A DNA stretch of 64,000 bases, taken from assembly GCA_963573385.1 (NCBI GenBank), contig CAUYLG010070438.1, positions 62,001 to 126,000 of the forward strand. The letters run 5' to 3'. This stretch comes from Cacajao melanocephalus (lineage: Eukaryota; Chordata; Mammalia; Primates; Pitheciidae). Under the pieces are notes generated by a model, which worked only from the letters and a program-made list of their open reading frames with translations, ran no database searches and had not been told where the DNA came from. Position numbers and translations under genes: made by a program. Every line of letters starts with the position of its first letter. The stretch's first letter is position 1. This document shows positions 38,890 through 52,310 of this stretch, in pieces.

Positions 38890-39770
38890 TCAGCCAATTT
38901 CTCTGCAGAAAGCTCTTAGCAGTTAATTTCTGGCTAATTTATTATCCTTCAGCTTAGCCCTACAGCACCATTAGCTAGGAGCCTGCCACGACTGAGTGAA
39001 ATATTGTCTAATTTATTATCTTATTACTCCTCTGGAACAGGATCAATTAATTACCCATTAAAGTATTTCAACTGCGGAGATTTATTAGGGGCCCTCTGCA
39101 TTTTAACAGATGATTAGTTATACATGTTTGTTTGCTTGAAGAGCAGAGACTAGCAAATGAATAGAGGCAATGGAGAGAAGGAGAGAGTGAGCGAGGGAGA
39201 GAGGGAGGTGGTGCGGCAGGGGGCGGCTAATGGATCTCCTCTAACTCCGTGAAAATGGAGCAGTCAATGACAAGAATTATTGACTCATTCACTTGCGGTT
39301 TTGAGATAACCATATGTACAGGGGAAGGGGAGGAGGGGGAGAAAAACCCTCACTCAACTGCTTTTTCCATTCAATAAATTCGCTTCAGAATATATTGGAT
39401 TGGGGTTTGATGGCTATTTCGTGTTTTGCAGAGTGCTGACACTGGTATGATTCAGTAATTATTGTTTCTTTTAAGTTATTGCTGTAATTTTGCTCTCTAA
39501 GATCCCAATCAATTTCTGCCTCTCAAGGGCACGCTTGAAAAGCGATATTTGAAAACAGCCCTCTGATAGATTGTGCTGCTAGACAGTGGCTGAGACAAAT
39601 AGCCTAATCTGGCACAAATTAGCTTGGCTTCCACAGATAGTTTTATACAGCAATGTAAATTATATTGTCAGGCCGAGTCACTTTCCTGCTTAGAGAGCAG
39701 CTAACAAGAAACCATGGAGACATTATTGGTGCTGCCGTGCACTCCCAGGGCCGCTGCAAAGCCATTTGTA
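38890..39770. promoter_or_regulatory. Strongest candidate developmental enhancer / conserved non-coding block
   Basis: Nearly 900 bp free of any repeat I know, in a repeat-dense window. It has TAATTA at 39048-39053, many TAAT/ATTA cores and the 13-mer CTAATTTATTATC at both 38934-38946 and 39008-39020. GTCAAT (39263-39268) faces ATTGAC (39279-39284), and the latter overlaps a perfect AP-1 site TGACTCA (39281-39287). Such dense, varied motifs typify deeply conserved enhancers near developmental regulators. Conservation itself cannot be seen from one sequence, so the call is inference. Confidence 0.45.
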
Positions 39771-39779
39771 AGGAGAGGG

Positions 39780-39788
39780 GGAGAGGGG

Positions 39789-39820
<32 letters not shown>

Positions 39821-39821
39821 C
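39780..39821 (+). repeat. (GA)n purine tract
   Basis: GA dinucleotides with a few G and A steps, directly right of the enhancer-like block. A similar GA-rich patch occurs at 39174-39213. Confidence 0.9.
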
Positions 39822-41284
39822 TTTGAGTAACAAAAGCAAGGTAGCCAAGCAGAAGTGAGTTAGAACAAGGAGGAGAGGATCAGGTTCTCTAGTTCTCTTG
39901 GTTGGACTGAACTAAGCCCTGGGAAGGGGAGGCTGCTGAGTGTGCAATGGGCCAGTCCATGCCATACGGGAGCGCAGGCTCTGCCTGGAGGGCTGCAAGC
40001 AGGAGAGGCAGTGCTCTGTGGGGAAGCAGCAGTGGAGAGATGACCTGAACCCAAAACTCCTCCCTGCCTGGAGAGTTGGTCTGCACTGGACTGAGCCGAG
40101 GGTGGGACAAGGAGATGTGCTGAGCTCAGCAGAAGTAAAGGCGCGCTGAGCAGAGCTGGAGGAAAACCGGCTAAGCAGAAAAGTACCAGCTGGGCTGTAC
40201 TGCCCATCCTTGGAAGGGCCTGGCAGGGTGTTCCCACCAGCCCCGGCAGGCTCCCAGTGTGGGGGCGAAGTCCCGAAACCCAGGTGGGCACTCAGCAGCG
40301 CCTGCATTCTCTGCTGGTGGTTCCTCCTTCCTCTGGCTCTGGAAAGTAGATCTTCCCTTCTCTGTGCTTCTCGACAACCGCCCTCTCTCCAAGACCCAAG
40401 CCCCGCCTCAGCCCCTGCTCCTGGGCCGACCCCTGAGGAACACTGCCTTGGGGCTATGTGACAGCCACCTAATCAGATTCCAAGTTCTCAGAGGCCTGTC
40501 CTGAGCACCAGTGTGCTGGCAGGCCCAGCCCCCAGGGCAGAAAACACTGCTAACCTGACCAGGGGATAGAACCCACTCTGGGGATCTGCCTAGGCTGGTC
40601 TGATGACACAAACCCAAGGAAGACTCAGTGTCAGGTGGCACCAAAGTACCAGAGGTGAGCAGAGAGATGTCCCATCCTCCCATCCACCCATCCCAAGCCC
40701 TCGCCTGGTGGGCTACAGGGAAGGTGCTTTCCTTTCTGCCCTGAGCCTTTGGACCTATGGACTTGCTGGGTTTGGTTTTTTTGGAGATGGTCACGCAGTC
40801 CTTCATCCTCTATTTCTAAGCCTGTCCTGAAGCTGTAATTGATGGTCAAAGACCCATCTTTGTCAGTGACTGAATATACACTTCTAACTGAATGTGTCAC
40901 ACGCGTTTTAAGTAAGGACACTCAACAGAAAGATTTCTTCAGGGAATGCAGCTTCTGCCCCAAACTCCTTGTCTGATAATGGCCAAACAACATTTGCTCC
41001 TTTCAAGAAAGATTTTGTTTTGAGTTTCATTTAGTGTCACCTGCCCCTCCCAGTTATCAACCGATGTTTCCGGAATACTCTCAGCCACAGCTTTCACATT
41101 CCTGCTGAGTAGTCACTTATTTCTCAATGACTCTAGGAGGGCGCCTGGTATCACTACCTCTGCTTGGCTTATTTGGGAAATGAGAGTGGCAAGCGTAGAT
41201 GACAAAAATACAACATAAGCAAGAATGATGTCGACTCCTCATCCAATCTGATAAAAATATCCTTGTCAGGCAGAAGGGCACTTT
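39822..41284. other. Unassigned moderately G/C-rich sequence
   Basis: Open frames of 130-143 codons occur on the minus strand (39860-40291, 39912-40307, 40408-40806) and overlap in different frames. They show low-complexity Ser/Pro/Leu composition, as expected of random G/C-rich DNA. CpG count is too low for an island. An untranslated exon cannot be excluded. Confidence 0.45.
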
Positions 41285-41380
41285 TATTTATTTAACCCTA
41301 CCATGTGACAGATAACACGCCAGATGCCTTACGTAACTTGTGCTTTCTAAATTAACGAGGTGACACTATAAAAATAAACT
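41285..41380 (-). mobile_element. Possible MIR fragment, antisense
   Basis: CTACCATGTGACAGATAACA and CCAGATGCCTTACGTAA resemble the complement of the MIR 3' part. Weak. Confidence 0.4.
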
Positions 41381-41384
41381 CCAA

Positions 41385-41775
41385 AATATATGACAGCTCT
41401 AACACAATAGAAATATATTTGTCTCTCATGCTCATTCTAAAATGACATCTGTAAGGAGTTGGGTAGCTCTGCTTCAGGTAGTAACTGAGGGGTCCAGCAG
41501 CCTTGAACCTTGTGGCTCTCCATCTTCAACACTTGGCTTCCAAGCTTGCTGTGCTCTTGTTGTGCACCAGGTCTGAAGGGGGAAAGAACATGGAGGTTTG
41601 TCCAGGAAAGGGCTTTGCGGGTAGCGGTCTGCCCTGGAAGTGGACTGCATCAGCTTCTGCTCACATTGGATTGATGAGAAGTATCATAGACACACTCCCA
41701 GATGCAGTTCCTTGGCACTAGCTGAGCAGATTACAGAAACTATAGAAGAGAAGCAAGACTCTTGGGTGGACATCT
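41385..41775. other. Probable old interspersed repeat, unnamed
   Basis: AGAAATATATTTGTCTCTCA, TAAGGAGTTGGGTAGCTCTG and GGAAGTGGACTGCATCAGC resemble a dispersed mammalian repeat that I have seen but cannot name. No coding frame is credible. Confidence 0.35.
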
Positions 41776-41789
41776 GATCCTCTCTGCCA

Positions 41790-41930
41790 TACAATCTAAG
41801 CTTATTATCCCCATGTGATAGAGGAGAAAACTGAAGTATACTATCCAAGGTCACATACCTAGTGAGTGCAGAGCTAGAATTTAAACCAAAGCCTATGTTT
41901 ATTCCATTCTATCATATTAAACCCTACGGG
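41790..41930 (-). mobile_element. MIR element, antisense
   Basis: TTATTATCCCCATGTGATAG, GAGAAAACTGAAGTATA and CCAAGGTCACATACCTAGTG are the complement of the MIR core and 5' region. Confidence 0.8.
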
Positions 41931-42129
41931 AAAACAAAATCGAATCAAGAATGTAAACCTCAGAGTAAATGTCTTCAGTCAGTTTGCCCAAGACTCAAAT
42001 TGGAGAACTGGTTTCAGAACACCTACTTCTACGTAACTTCGAAGTATTGCAGGTGGACCCCTGAGCGAAACTGACCTTGGAACTCAGGAAACAGAGCTAG
42101 ATTTATCTCCGTTAAGAGCAATGGCAGAG

Positions 42130-42245
42130 ATGACTGCCCAGTTTTGCAAATGATGAAACTGAGGCTTAGAGAGTTCAAGTGAACTGCGTAAAGTCACACC
42201 GCTGAGCGAGCAGGAGGCAGGACTGGAACCTTGTCTTCTCACTCC
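42130..42245 (-). mobile_element. MIR element, antisense, second copy
   Basis: GATGAAACTGAGGCTTAGAG, GTAAAGTCACACCGCTGAGC and GGACTGGAACCTTGTCTTC follow the complement of MIR. Confidence 0.8.
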
Positions 42246-42514
42246 AAGTAAAGGGCATAAACCTCAGTCTTCCAAACCTCCCATCTCATTGAGACCTTTC
42301 CCACCACAGCTAGAAAAGAAATCAGAGAACATCATCTTTTCCATGAGGAAAGTCTGCTTAGAGGACCTATTACCGGAATCTAGAAAGATGGATGTTTTTG
42401 AGACTCCCACTAACTCTTTCCCTAAATGGCCCCAAAATGACAAGGTTGAGGACTCCACCAATGCAAAAGTCAGAAGAGTCTTCATCAATTCATGAGGGAA
42501 AAGGGCAAAGTTCT

Positions 42515-42640
42515 TTGAAGGCAAAGACTATGTGTTATTTTAGTTATATCCTCAAAGCCTAGTACAGTGTCTGAAAATCTAATGGCTATACAATAAATAT
42601 CTATTGGACGGATACACATTTGAATGAGTAGATGAAGGCA
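42515..42640 (+). mobile_element. L2 3' end
   Basis: AAGGCAAAGACTATGTGTTA, AAGCCTAGTACAGTGTCTGA and CAATAAATATCTATTGGA give the L2 tail order. Confidence 0.75.
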
Positions 42641-42719
42641 TTCTCCAGATTCACACTGACAACTAGTAATCAAGATGACTTTCAAGGAGGGACAGGGAAA
42701 AATAAGTCTCTTCTATGTA

Positions 42720-44990
<2,271 letters not shown>

Positions 44991-45154
44991 GCTATTCCAA
45001 CAAGACCTCTTCTCATAATTCCTTGTCCTACTGCATTTCACAAAACGTTCAAAGGTGAAAGAGGTGTGTGTGTGGTAGGGATGCAAAAGGACAGAATCTG
45101 CCTATAAATTCAGACATTACTGGACTTTTAACACGGATCATTGCAACATCTTTA

Positions 45155-45260
45155 ACACATCAAGAAGCACTTACTGAGTGTCCACTGTGTGCCAACCGGA
45201 GATCTTAGTGGGCAGTACATGTCAAAGCTCTTCCAGCTTAATATGAATATATAGATTGTC
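45155..45260 (-). mobile_element. L2 3' end, antisense
   Basis: AGCACTTACTGAGTGTCCAC and TGTGTGCCAACCGGAG match the complement of the L2 tail. Confidence 0.6.
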
Positions 45261-45289
45261 CTGTACCACCTAAGTCACAATTAATAGTA

Positions 45290-45750
45290 ATAGCTACTAT
45301 TTTGAATGCCAAATGTGTGCCATGTGCTGACTCTAATCATTACAACAATTCAGCATTTTTGTCATCTCTATTTCACATAAGCAGTGTTGTGAAGTGGAAA
45401 ATAGCCAGGTGTTGGAATCAGACAGACCTGGGTTAAGATCTGAGCCTTGACATTAGCTAAATGACCACATCCTAAGGCAAATCACTAATGTCTCTGAGCC
45501 TTAGTTACCTTACCTATAAACTGAGCATCCAAAGTTGCTATAATGTTAAGAAATAACAGGAATATAACACCTAATAGAGAATCTCACTCGAAATAGCTAC
45601 TGTTATTTTTATGGCTTAATAACATAAGATTAGAATGTTTAAATAACTTGTTCATGATAGGAAGCTATGTTGCCACCTAATAAGCATCAAAACTGGGTTT
45701 CAACCCATGTCTATGAACTTTCTATACAGCTGGATACATTATCTTCATAA
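45290..45750 (-). mobile_element. MIR element, antisense, split by another MIR
   Basis: Left part 45290-45380 (CAAATGTGTGCCATGTGCTG, TAATCATTACAACAATTC) and right part from about 45605 (TTTAAATAACTTGTTCATGA, AAACTGGGTTTCAACCCATG) form one reverse-complement MIR once 45385-45600 is removed. Confidence 0.68.
45385..45600 (+). mobile_element. MIR element, sense, nested
   Basis: TTGGAATCAGACAGACCTGG, AAATCACTAATGTCTCTGAG and TAGTTACCTTACCTATAAAC follow the MIR order in sense. Confidence 0.78.
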
Positions 45751-45759
45751 TTGCCACCA

Positions 45760-45830
45760 ATTATTGAGCAGCTATTCATATTATGTTCAGCAACTATACT
45801 GCGTGCTTTACATACCTGCAGCTAACCTTG
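45760..45830 (-). mobile_element. MIR fragment, antisense
   Basis: TTATTGAGCAGCTATTCATA and CTATACTGCGTGCTTTACAT resemble the complement of the MIR 3' end. Short. Confidence 0.5.
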
Positions 45831-45989
45831 AAACTAACCAAAAAATTAAAAATGCAAGACCCTCAGATCAGGCAAATTTTCCCCTCTTGGAAATTCCCCC
45901 TTTCATCAGAATTGTAGGTCTTTAAGATAATTCTTAATATCCCAGAGTTAAGGACTCCTCTTGGGGGAAGCACTGTTATTGATGGAGGT

Positions 45990-46130
45990 GCTGTCTACCC
46001 CAAAATACCCCAACCAGAGAAGGACCCCCCAAATGCCCCAGGCAGAGAAAGATATGCTATCTACCCCCAAATACCCCAGGCAGTGAAGGATATGCTATCT
46101 ACCCAAGAATACCCTAGGCAAAGAAGGATG
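45990..46130 (+). repeat. 38-bp-unit minisatellite, about 3.7 copies
   Basis: Two complete 38-bp units (46055-46092 and 46093-46130) share GCTATCTACCC, ATACCC and AAGGAT. Upstream is one near-complete unit (45990-46025) and one lacking its first part (46026-46054). Units differ at several positions, so the array is not recent. Confidence 0.88.
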
Positions 46131-46639
46131 CACCAGCTGTTCTGGAGAGGCTCCATAGATGGCCACCTGGTATCCACTTTAGTTGAGAACACATTGGAAT
46201 GCTCAGATGAGGTTGGAGAGAGAATGAAGTTTTCACAGAGGAATATTTAAGCCTTCCCAAGCCAATAGAGACAACAGGCTTCTGTTTCTACCTGTGCACA
46301 GGGGAAAGTCAAACTGGGTATTATTCACACATTTTACACCTTGCATTTCAATCAAGTCCCAAGTTATAATAAAGCTTCTTTTGTCAATCCCATCATCAGT
46401 GGGTTCAAGATTCTTGAGACATAGATACAGACCTCCCACACCCACATAGTCATTTAAAGTGATCATTGAATTCACCTAAGAGCAATTACCTAGTCTGTTG
46501 GCCAGATTCCATCTCTCTCCTGTGTAGTATAATGTATTTTATTGTTTCTGTTTATTACTTCATGTTGTTGACTTACATGTTGGTGTAACATCTCAGTAAT
46601 GTTGTCAGAGCTACTGGTACATCTATTTGTACATTTATT
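46131..46639. other. Unassigned sequence
   Basis: No gene or repeat recognised. Confidence 0.45.
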
Positions 46640-46735
46640 TGTTCAACAAATAATTATCAAACACCTGCCAGTATCAGACACAGAAGCTAGAGAGATGCAT
46701 GGTTATATTTCATGTTCCCTGTCAGGCCTGACACA
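46640..46735 (-). mobile_element. L2 3' end, antisense
   Basis: TTGTTCAACAAATAATTATC and CACCTGCCAGTATCAGACAC match the complement of the L2 tail. Confidence 0.6.
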
Positions 46736-46980
46736 GTAGATAGGGCTCTGGCTCTGAACTCAAGAGATCTGGACTCATTCTCTGGCTTCTTTATTGATTG
46801 AGCCAAGGACTTTGGTTAAATCTCTTAACTTTACTGAGCCTCAGCTTTTATACCTGTAAAGTGGAAATAATTCATCTGACATTTCCGACAGGGTCTCATG
46901 AGGATCAATAAAATTATGTAAGTAAAGGCATTGCAATTATCAAACAGTATATAAATGTGAGCTATCATTATTACAGTTAA
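46736..46980 (+). mobile_element. MIR element, nearly complete
   Basis: GTAGATAGGGCTCTGGCTCT, AATCTCTTAACTTTACTGAG, CAGCTTTTATACCTGTAAAG and TCATGAGGATCAATAAAATT are in MIR order. Confidence 0.85.
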
Positions 46981-47289
46981 GTATTATATATCATTTGTGT
47001 TTATTGCTCATTGTTTCTTTCACTATACATTTGTAAAAACTTTGGGAACGGAAGCTGCTATTGTTGTAATACGTAAGCCACACATCATTATACAAAGACT
47101 TTGCATAAAGTAATAGTGGGTAAAGAAATAAAGGAATTATTTGAAGGTAGCATGTTTTTTCCAAATATTTTTACATATCTTAATTCATCAAATAAAGAAA
47201 GCAACCCGGCCTTCTTGGATCTTATGATACAGTTGCAAATACAGATCCTCGCTGTTGAATTATTGGCTTGCTTGGTGTTAGTAAAGATA
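46981..47289. other. Unassigned A/T-rich sequence
   Basis: Nothing recognised. Confidence 0.45.
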
Positions 47290-47830
47290 AATTACAAGGA
47301 GCTGTAGGGGCACAGACCAAGGAGATGGCCCTAGCAGGAAGGAGAAGGTCTCATAGAGAAAGTCATCCCTAAACTGAGCTCTGAAGGATAAATAGTATTT
47401 AACAAGCGAGAGAGGGAGATAAGAAGAACGCTCCAACAGAGAGAGTAATGTGTTTGACAGAGCAGAATCAAGTGCTAACATTGCTGATTTTAGGAACTGC
47501 AGTAAACCCATAGTGTTAGGATTGGAGCGAACCAAGGTCAGGGAGGCATGAGATAACCCTGGGGAGACTGGCAGAGGTCAGATCATGTGAGGTCCTCCAG
47601 AACACATGAAGAATTTGGGGTTAAGGAAAAGCCACTGAAGGATTTGAAGCAGGAGGAATATGATCACATTTCCATTTTTATGACAGATCTTTGACAAAGA
47701 AATGCAAAATAGATCTGAAGAGACAAGAGTAAGTGTAGGAAGGTCAGTAAGAACCTTTGCTACGATCCAAAAAAAACTAATGATATCTTGGACTAAGCTG
47801 GTAACAACAAAGTAGAGAGAAGTATGTGAA
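47290..47830 (-). mobile_element. L2, antisense, long fragment
   Basis: AAACTGAGCTCTGAAGGATA, GGTCAGATCATGTGAGGTCC, AAAAGCCACTGAAGGATTTG and GATCACATTTCC are the complement of the L2 3' region. Over 500 bp, so one of the longer L2 copies here. Confidence 0.68.
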
Positions 47831-47845
47831 TCTACAAGCATTTAT

Positions 47846-48018
47846 GGCCAGGTGCAATGGCGCACACCTGTAATCCCAGCACTTTGGGAGGCCAAGGCCA
47901 GAGGATCACTTGAGTCCAGAAGTTTGAGGCTACAGTGAGCCATGATCACACCACTGCACTCCAGCCTGGGTGACAGAGTGAGTCCCTGTCTCAAAAAATA
48001 AACACATAAAATAAAATA
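47846..48018 (+). mobile_element. Free right Alu monomer (FRAM-like)
   Basis: GGCCAGGTGCAATGGCGCAC runs straight to GTTTGAGGCTACAGTGAGCC and GGGTGACAGAGTGAG with an A-rich tail, a single arm with the right-arm insert. FRAM predates dimeric Alus. Confidence 0.85.
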
Positions 48019-48302
48019 TTTAAGAGATATAAGTGACTAGGGTTGCAGAAAGATTGTATATGCAGCAGTGAGGGAAAGGGAGAACTCAGGAATGATTCCA
48101 GGTTTCTGGTTTGAGCGACTGGGTACATGATGAGGATACTTACTGAGAGTATGATTGAACTGTAGATGCAGCAGGTTTGAGGGGGAAAATAATGAGGGGG
48201 GTCTTGGAGACGTTAAGTGTGAGGTGCCTGTGGCAGAGAGAGCTAATTGTCCTCCCAATAATCATTCTGACGAGCTGGGTGTTGTATGTGCTGTAGACAC
48301 TC

Positions 48303-48425
48303 AGCTCTCCAGAGTCTCTCTCTCCAACTTTCTGTTAGGCAGCACCACATGGCTGCTTTGCAATACCAAAGAGAATACATGATACAGTGGCTCAAATAAG
48401 TGCTGAATTTCTGGGCATTCCAGGG
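48303..48425 (+). repeat. Unnamed repeat module, copy 1 of an inverted pair
   Basis: CTCCAACTTTCTGTTAGGC, ACCAAAGAGAATACATGATA and GGCTCAAATA have counterparts on the opposite strand at 49129-49292, about 80 percent identical by eye with mostly transitions. It may be a member of an old repeat family or an inverted duplicate. Confidence 0.7.
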
Positions 48426-48465
48426 AGAGCAGGTGAGAAGGTGCAAAGAACCTTTGTCTGACAAG

Positions 48466-48562
48466 CCAGTTGGACAAACTTTGTCCCTGTCATTTTAATA
48501 GATTTATTTAATTTCTTATTATTCCATCACTGGGTTGATAAAGCCTAGGGCCTCCTATTTTT
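48466..48562 (+). repeat. Unnamed module, copy 1 of a direct pair (2.8 kb apart)
   Basis: CCAGTTGGACAAACTTTGTC, TCATTTTAATAGATT and TTAATTTCTTATTATTCC recur at 51255-51362 in the same order. Roughly 88 percent identical outside a 9-bp indel. Confidence 0.82.
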
Positions 48563-48637
48563 CATTTTCACAATAGAACATCCCAGGTTTTAACTGACTA
48601 CTCAGTCACCCAGGTAATACCGCATTGCCTAACTTAG

Positions 48638-48943
<306 letters not shown>

Positions 48944-49128
48944 TAATGGGTCACTTTCTTAAGAGGAAGTGGGTTGCCTTCAGCTTCCTCTCCCGCTTTG
49001 TACATGCTGGAAACACAGTGCATTCAAGACAACTTCCTCCATGTGGAAAAGGATAATACTTTAAATGGTGAAGTCATAAGATAGAAAAAAAAAAATCCCT
49101 GGACCACTTCATGGACCCACTTGACTTC

Positions 49129-49292
49129 CCTGGAAAGCCTAGGAATTTTGGGCTATGGTGTGAAAGAAAAATAAACTTCAGTCTTAATTTGAACCATTGT
49201 ACTGTGTATTCTCTTTGGTACAGCAAAGTAGCCAAGAAGAGCTGCCTAGTAGAAAGTTGGAGGAGAGGCTCACAAGAGTTGGAGAGTCTGCA
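49129..49292 (-). repeat. Unnamed repeat module, copy 2 of the inverted pair
   Basis: The minus strand reads CTCCAACTTTCTACTAGGC, ACCAAAGAGAATACACAGTA and GGTTCAAATTA, matching 48303-48425, with about 45 extra bases before the final TTTCCAGGG. Confidence 0.7.
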
Positions 49293-49938
49293 GCCTTCAA
49301 AAGGCCATTGAAGTTGTGGCACATAGACAGATCGTCTGCACAAGGGGGAAAATAGAGAAAGGAGAGACTTGGTCAAAGGACTCCAACAAAGTGTCAGGGA
49401 CCAAACCCCCAACTAACGAAACAAACTGACAAGTGAACAAAAAGGTGAGCAGACTCCAGGAGAAGGTGATGTTTCAGAAGAGAGTGATCACATGCTAGGG
49501 AGGGGGCCCCCATGATAAACATCTGTAAGATTTGCTGTCTTGTAGCTCATTGGTGACTTTGGGGAGCAATTTCAGAGGCATCAATAAAGGACCGAAGCCA
49601 CACCCAAGTGGACTGCAAGGTACCTGCCATGATGACTATGACAGGATCATTCAGAAAGTGTGGCTGGAAAGAGACAGAAAGAGGTAGTAAATCTAGAGAT
49701 TATGGCGGCAGCATTGTGTTTAAGACAGGAGCAGTTTGGCCATGTCTAAGCGCTAATGAGAAAGGAGAGCATGCATGTAATCTGTAGTTCCAGATCACAA
49801 GGCAGTGAGAAAGAATGGGATCATCTAGAACAAAGTGGAAGAACTGGCCACAGAGAGGGGGTAAAAAAAGATCACTTCTATCTTAACAGAGGGGAAGGCG
49901 TTTATCCAACTACATATCCACTCTTCTGAGTCCAGATT
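49293..49938. other. Unassigned sequence
   Basis: No gene or named family. A/G-rich on the plus strand. Confidence 0.45.
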
Positions 49939-49944
49939 AGCAAC

Positions 49945-50583
49945 CCCTTTCTTTAACTTTTATTTTAGGTTCAGGAATACACATGCACATTGATTATATA
50001 GGTAAATTGCATGTCACAGCAGGTTGATATACAATTACTTCTGTCACCTCGGTAATAAGCAGAGAACTCAATAGGGCTTTTTCAATCCATAGCCTCCTCC
50101 CGCCTTCCACCCTACAGCAGCCCCCAGTGTCTGTCGTTCTCTACTTTGTGTCCATGTGTACTCAATGTTCAGCTCCCACTTATAAGTGAGAACATGTAGA
50201 ATTTGGTTTTCTGCTCTTGTGTTAGTTATCTTAGGATAATGGTCTCCAGCCCCACCCAGGTTGCTGCAAAGGACGTGATCTCCTTCTTTTTTATGGCTGC
50301 ATAGTATTCCATGGTGTATATATACCACATTTTCTTTAACCAGTCTACCATGGATGGGCATTTAGGTTGATTCTGTGTCTTTGCTATTGTGAAAATAGTG
50401 CTGTGATGAACATACATGCATGCATGTGTCTTTATGGTAGAAAAATTCTTTTGAGTATATACCCAGTAATGGGATTACTGAGTTGAATGATAATTCTGTT
50501 TTAAGTTCTTTGAGAAATTGCCAAACTGCTTTTCATAATGGCTGAACCAATTTACATTCCCACCAGTCATGTATAAGCAACAA
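49945..50583 (-). mobile_element. 5'-truncated primate L1, 3' end of ORF2 and UTR
   Basis: The minus strand translates near 50417-50226 with WLKKMWYIYTMEYYAAIKK, the L1 ORF2p C terminus. The plus strand shows GGCTGCATAGTATTCCATGG and GAGTATATACCCAGTAATGG. Less decayed than the L1M copies. AGCAACCCCTTT near 49939 and AGCAACAACCTTT near 50577 may be the target duplication. Confidence 0.92.
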
Positions 50584-50804
50584 CCTTTTTTTTTAATCAT
50601 CATTTTAGACAAGCTAGTTACCAAATCAGTCAAGTGGGACTAATAAGAGTTTTTGAACAAACATTTATAATAGTAAACTCTTTCTTACAAAATTTTGAAA
50701 ACACCCTAATCAGTGGATGCTGGATGCTGACACTGTCCATTTTATTTTATTATCTATACTAATGTGTATATGCAAAATGCATGCCATTCCCAATTCAACA
50801 TTTA

Positions 50805-50895
50805 AATTAAGAGCCCCCTGAAGGCAAGAATTTGATAGTTTTTATTTGATTCCTGAGTACTTCGTAGGTGCTTAATAAATATTTCAGGAATCAGT
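50805..50895 (+). mobile_element. L2 3' end
   Basis: GCCCCCTGAAGGCAAGAATT and GTAGGTGCTTAATAAATATT match the L2 tail. Confidence 0.68.
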
Positions 50896-51254
50896 TAAGT
50901 TGAAACTAGAGACTTTACAAAGCAATTATTTTTCTCTACCAAAGAATTCATCACTGGGTACCTTCAAATAGTCAGCAACCCTGTTGCATTTAAAATTTAA
51001 TATAAATTTACATTCAAATTTGGGATATAAACTTAGCATTTTGAATGATTAGCATGTGAAGTATATGAATTTTTACCATAGAGTCTAGCCACTCCAGTGT
51101 TTTAGGGGCATATCTATTAAGTAAAATCAAGAACCCAGAGCCATTCTAGTCAGTGAGAAGAGGTATAGCTATTGAAAAAGTTAGCAGTCAAAGAAATATT
51201 TCTGAAATTTCCAAAGCTAGGGATGGAGGGAAGATGCTTATCCAACCTGACCAA
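50896..51254. other. Unassigned A/T-rich sequence
   Basis: Nothing recognised before the duplicated module. Confidence 0.45.
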
Positions 51255-51362
51255 CCAGTTGGATAAACTTTGTCCCTGTGCCTCAAGTCATTTTAATAGA
51301 TTCTCTTAATTTCTTATCATTCTATCATGGGTTGACAAAGTCCAGGACCCACCTATTTATCT
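51255..51362 (+). repeat. Unnamed module, copy 2 of the direct pair
   Basis: CCAGTTGGATAAACTTTGTC, a 9-bp insertion relative to copy 1, TCATTTTAATAGATT, TTAATTTCTTATCATTC and GGGTTGACAAAG. Both flanks differ from copy 1. Confidence 0.82.
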
Positions 51363-51435
51363 TGCCCCTGGGGTGAGTTTCTTTTTGAGGTCAAGAAGTG
51401 ATTATGGGAAGGAGATATTCAGCTATGTGCGCTCT

Positions 51436-51519
51436 GGCGCCAGTTTTTACTTAAACTCTAAAAATCACCTACCCTGTCTTTGGTTTCTGAATTATTAGTC
51501 TATTCACATTCTTTGCCCC
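51436..51519 (+). repeat. Unnamed module, copy 1 of a second direct pair (1.8 kb apart)
   Basis: GGCGCCAGTTTTTA, CTCTAAAAATCA (51456-51467) and CTGAATTATTAGTCTATTCA (51487-51506) are matched at 53207-53305 with nearly the same spacing (19 versus 20 bases between the last two). Confidence 0.75.
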
Positions 51520-51724
51520 CTGTCAGGAGCTGGAACTAAGACAAACTGACAGTTCCTGGAGAGCCGCGTTTCTCTCTTCTGGGTCACTGCAAGTCACCCT
51601 CAGGAACACAGCTCGGACGATGTGGTTGATGGGAACCCCAGCCTTCAGTCTTTATCTGCCTTCAGGAACAGAATAGGCAAGTGGCTGGGATCATTAAAAC
51701 ATCACTTCTAGAGAATCACCACCC

Positions 51725-51865
51725 AGTCCAGTCCCATCATTTTGTAAACAAGGAGACTGTGCCCCCAAAAGGTGAAGCAATTTGCCCAAGGTGATGCAGC
51801 CACAGTCAGCAGCAGATTGAGGCTTGGGATCCCATCTCCTGACTCCCAGAGCAAGGTTTCCCCTG
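51725..51865 (-). mobile_element. MIR element, antisense
   Basis: AAGGTGAAGCAATTTGCCC, AAGGTGATGCAGCCACAGTC and CTTGGGATCCCATCTCCTGA follow the complement of MIR. Confidence 0.78.
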
Positions 51866-52310
51866 GAGATCTCCAAATTAACACATTAACCCCTTTTCAA
51901 GTGTTTCGTTCCAGCCATTTCTACCCTTTCTGTGTGGCTCTGGGAGGAGAAGAATGTACACATTCCTACCCACAGGCTCTATGTTTTTCTAAGATGAGAA
52001 TTCAGTTGGGGCAGAATCTGTCCCTGAGTGACATGTACTTTCCAGTTTTCCATCCTACTATTTTATACAAAAGCCCTCAGGAGGTCACGGAGTCTAGAGA
52101 ACCCGCCTTAGTGCTCTGCCTTCCTTATGATCATCTTCATGGCACCCCTACTCCCCTTCTAAAAAAATTATTCCGGAATAGCTAACCTGCCTGGCTCATT
52201 TTCCATTTTGCAAATTCATCCTCTCAAAGCAAAGCATCTAGGCCTATGAGGTCTGCACAGTCCAAAGACACAGGTTAATCAGGGAGTCAAGACAATCCTT
52301 GAAAGTGGCT
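51866..52310. other. Unassigned sequence left of the inverted repeat
   Basis: No family recognised. A 137-codon plus frame (51772-52185) starts inside the MIR and has no domain, so it is taken as chance. Confidence 0.45.

Noticed and set aside
39780..40600. CpG island or promoter
   Set aside because: G/C is raised but CpG remains sparse, and no TATA, initiator or exon context was seen.
39860..40806. Several 130-143-codon minus-strand frames in G/C-rich DNA
   Set aside because: They overlap in different frames with low-complexity composition and no domains, typical of chance.
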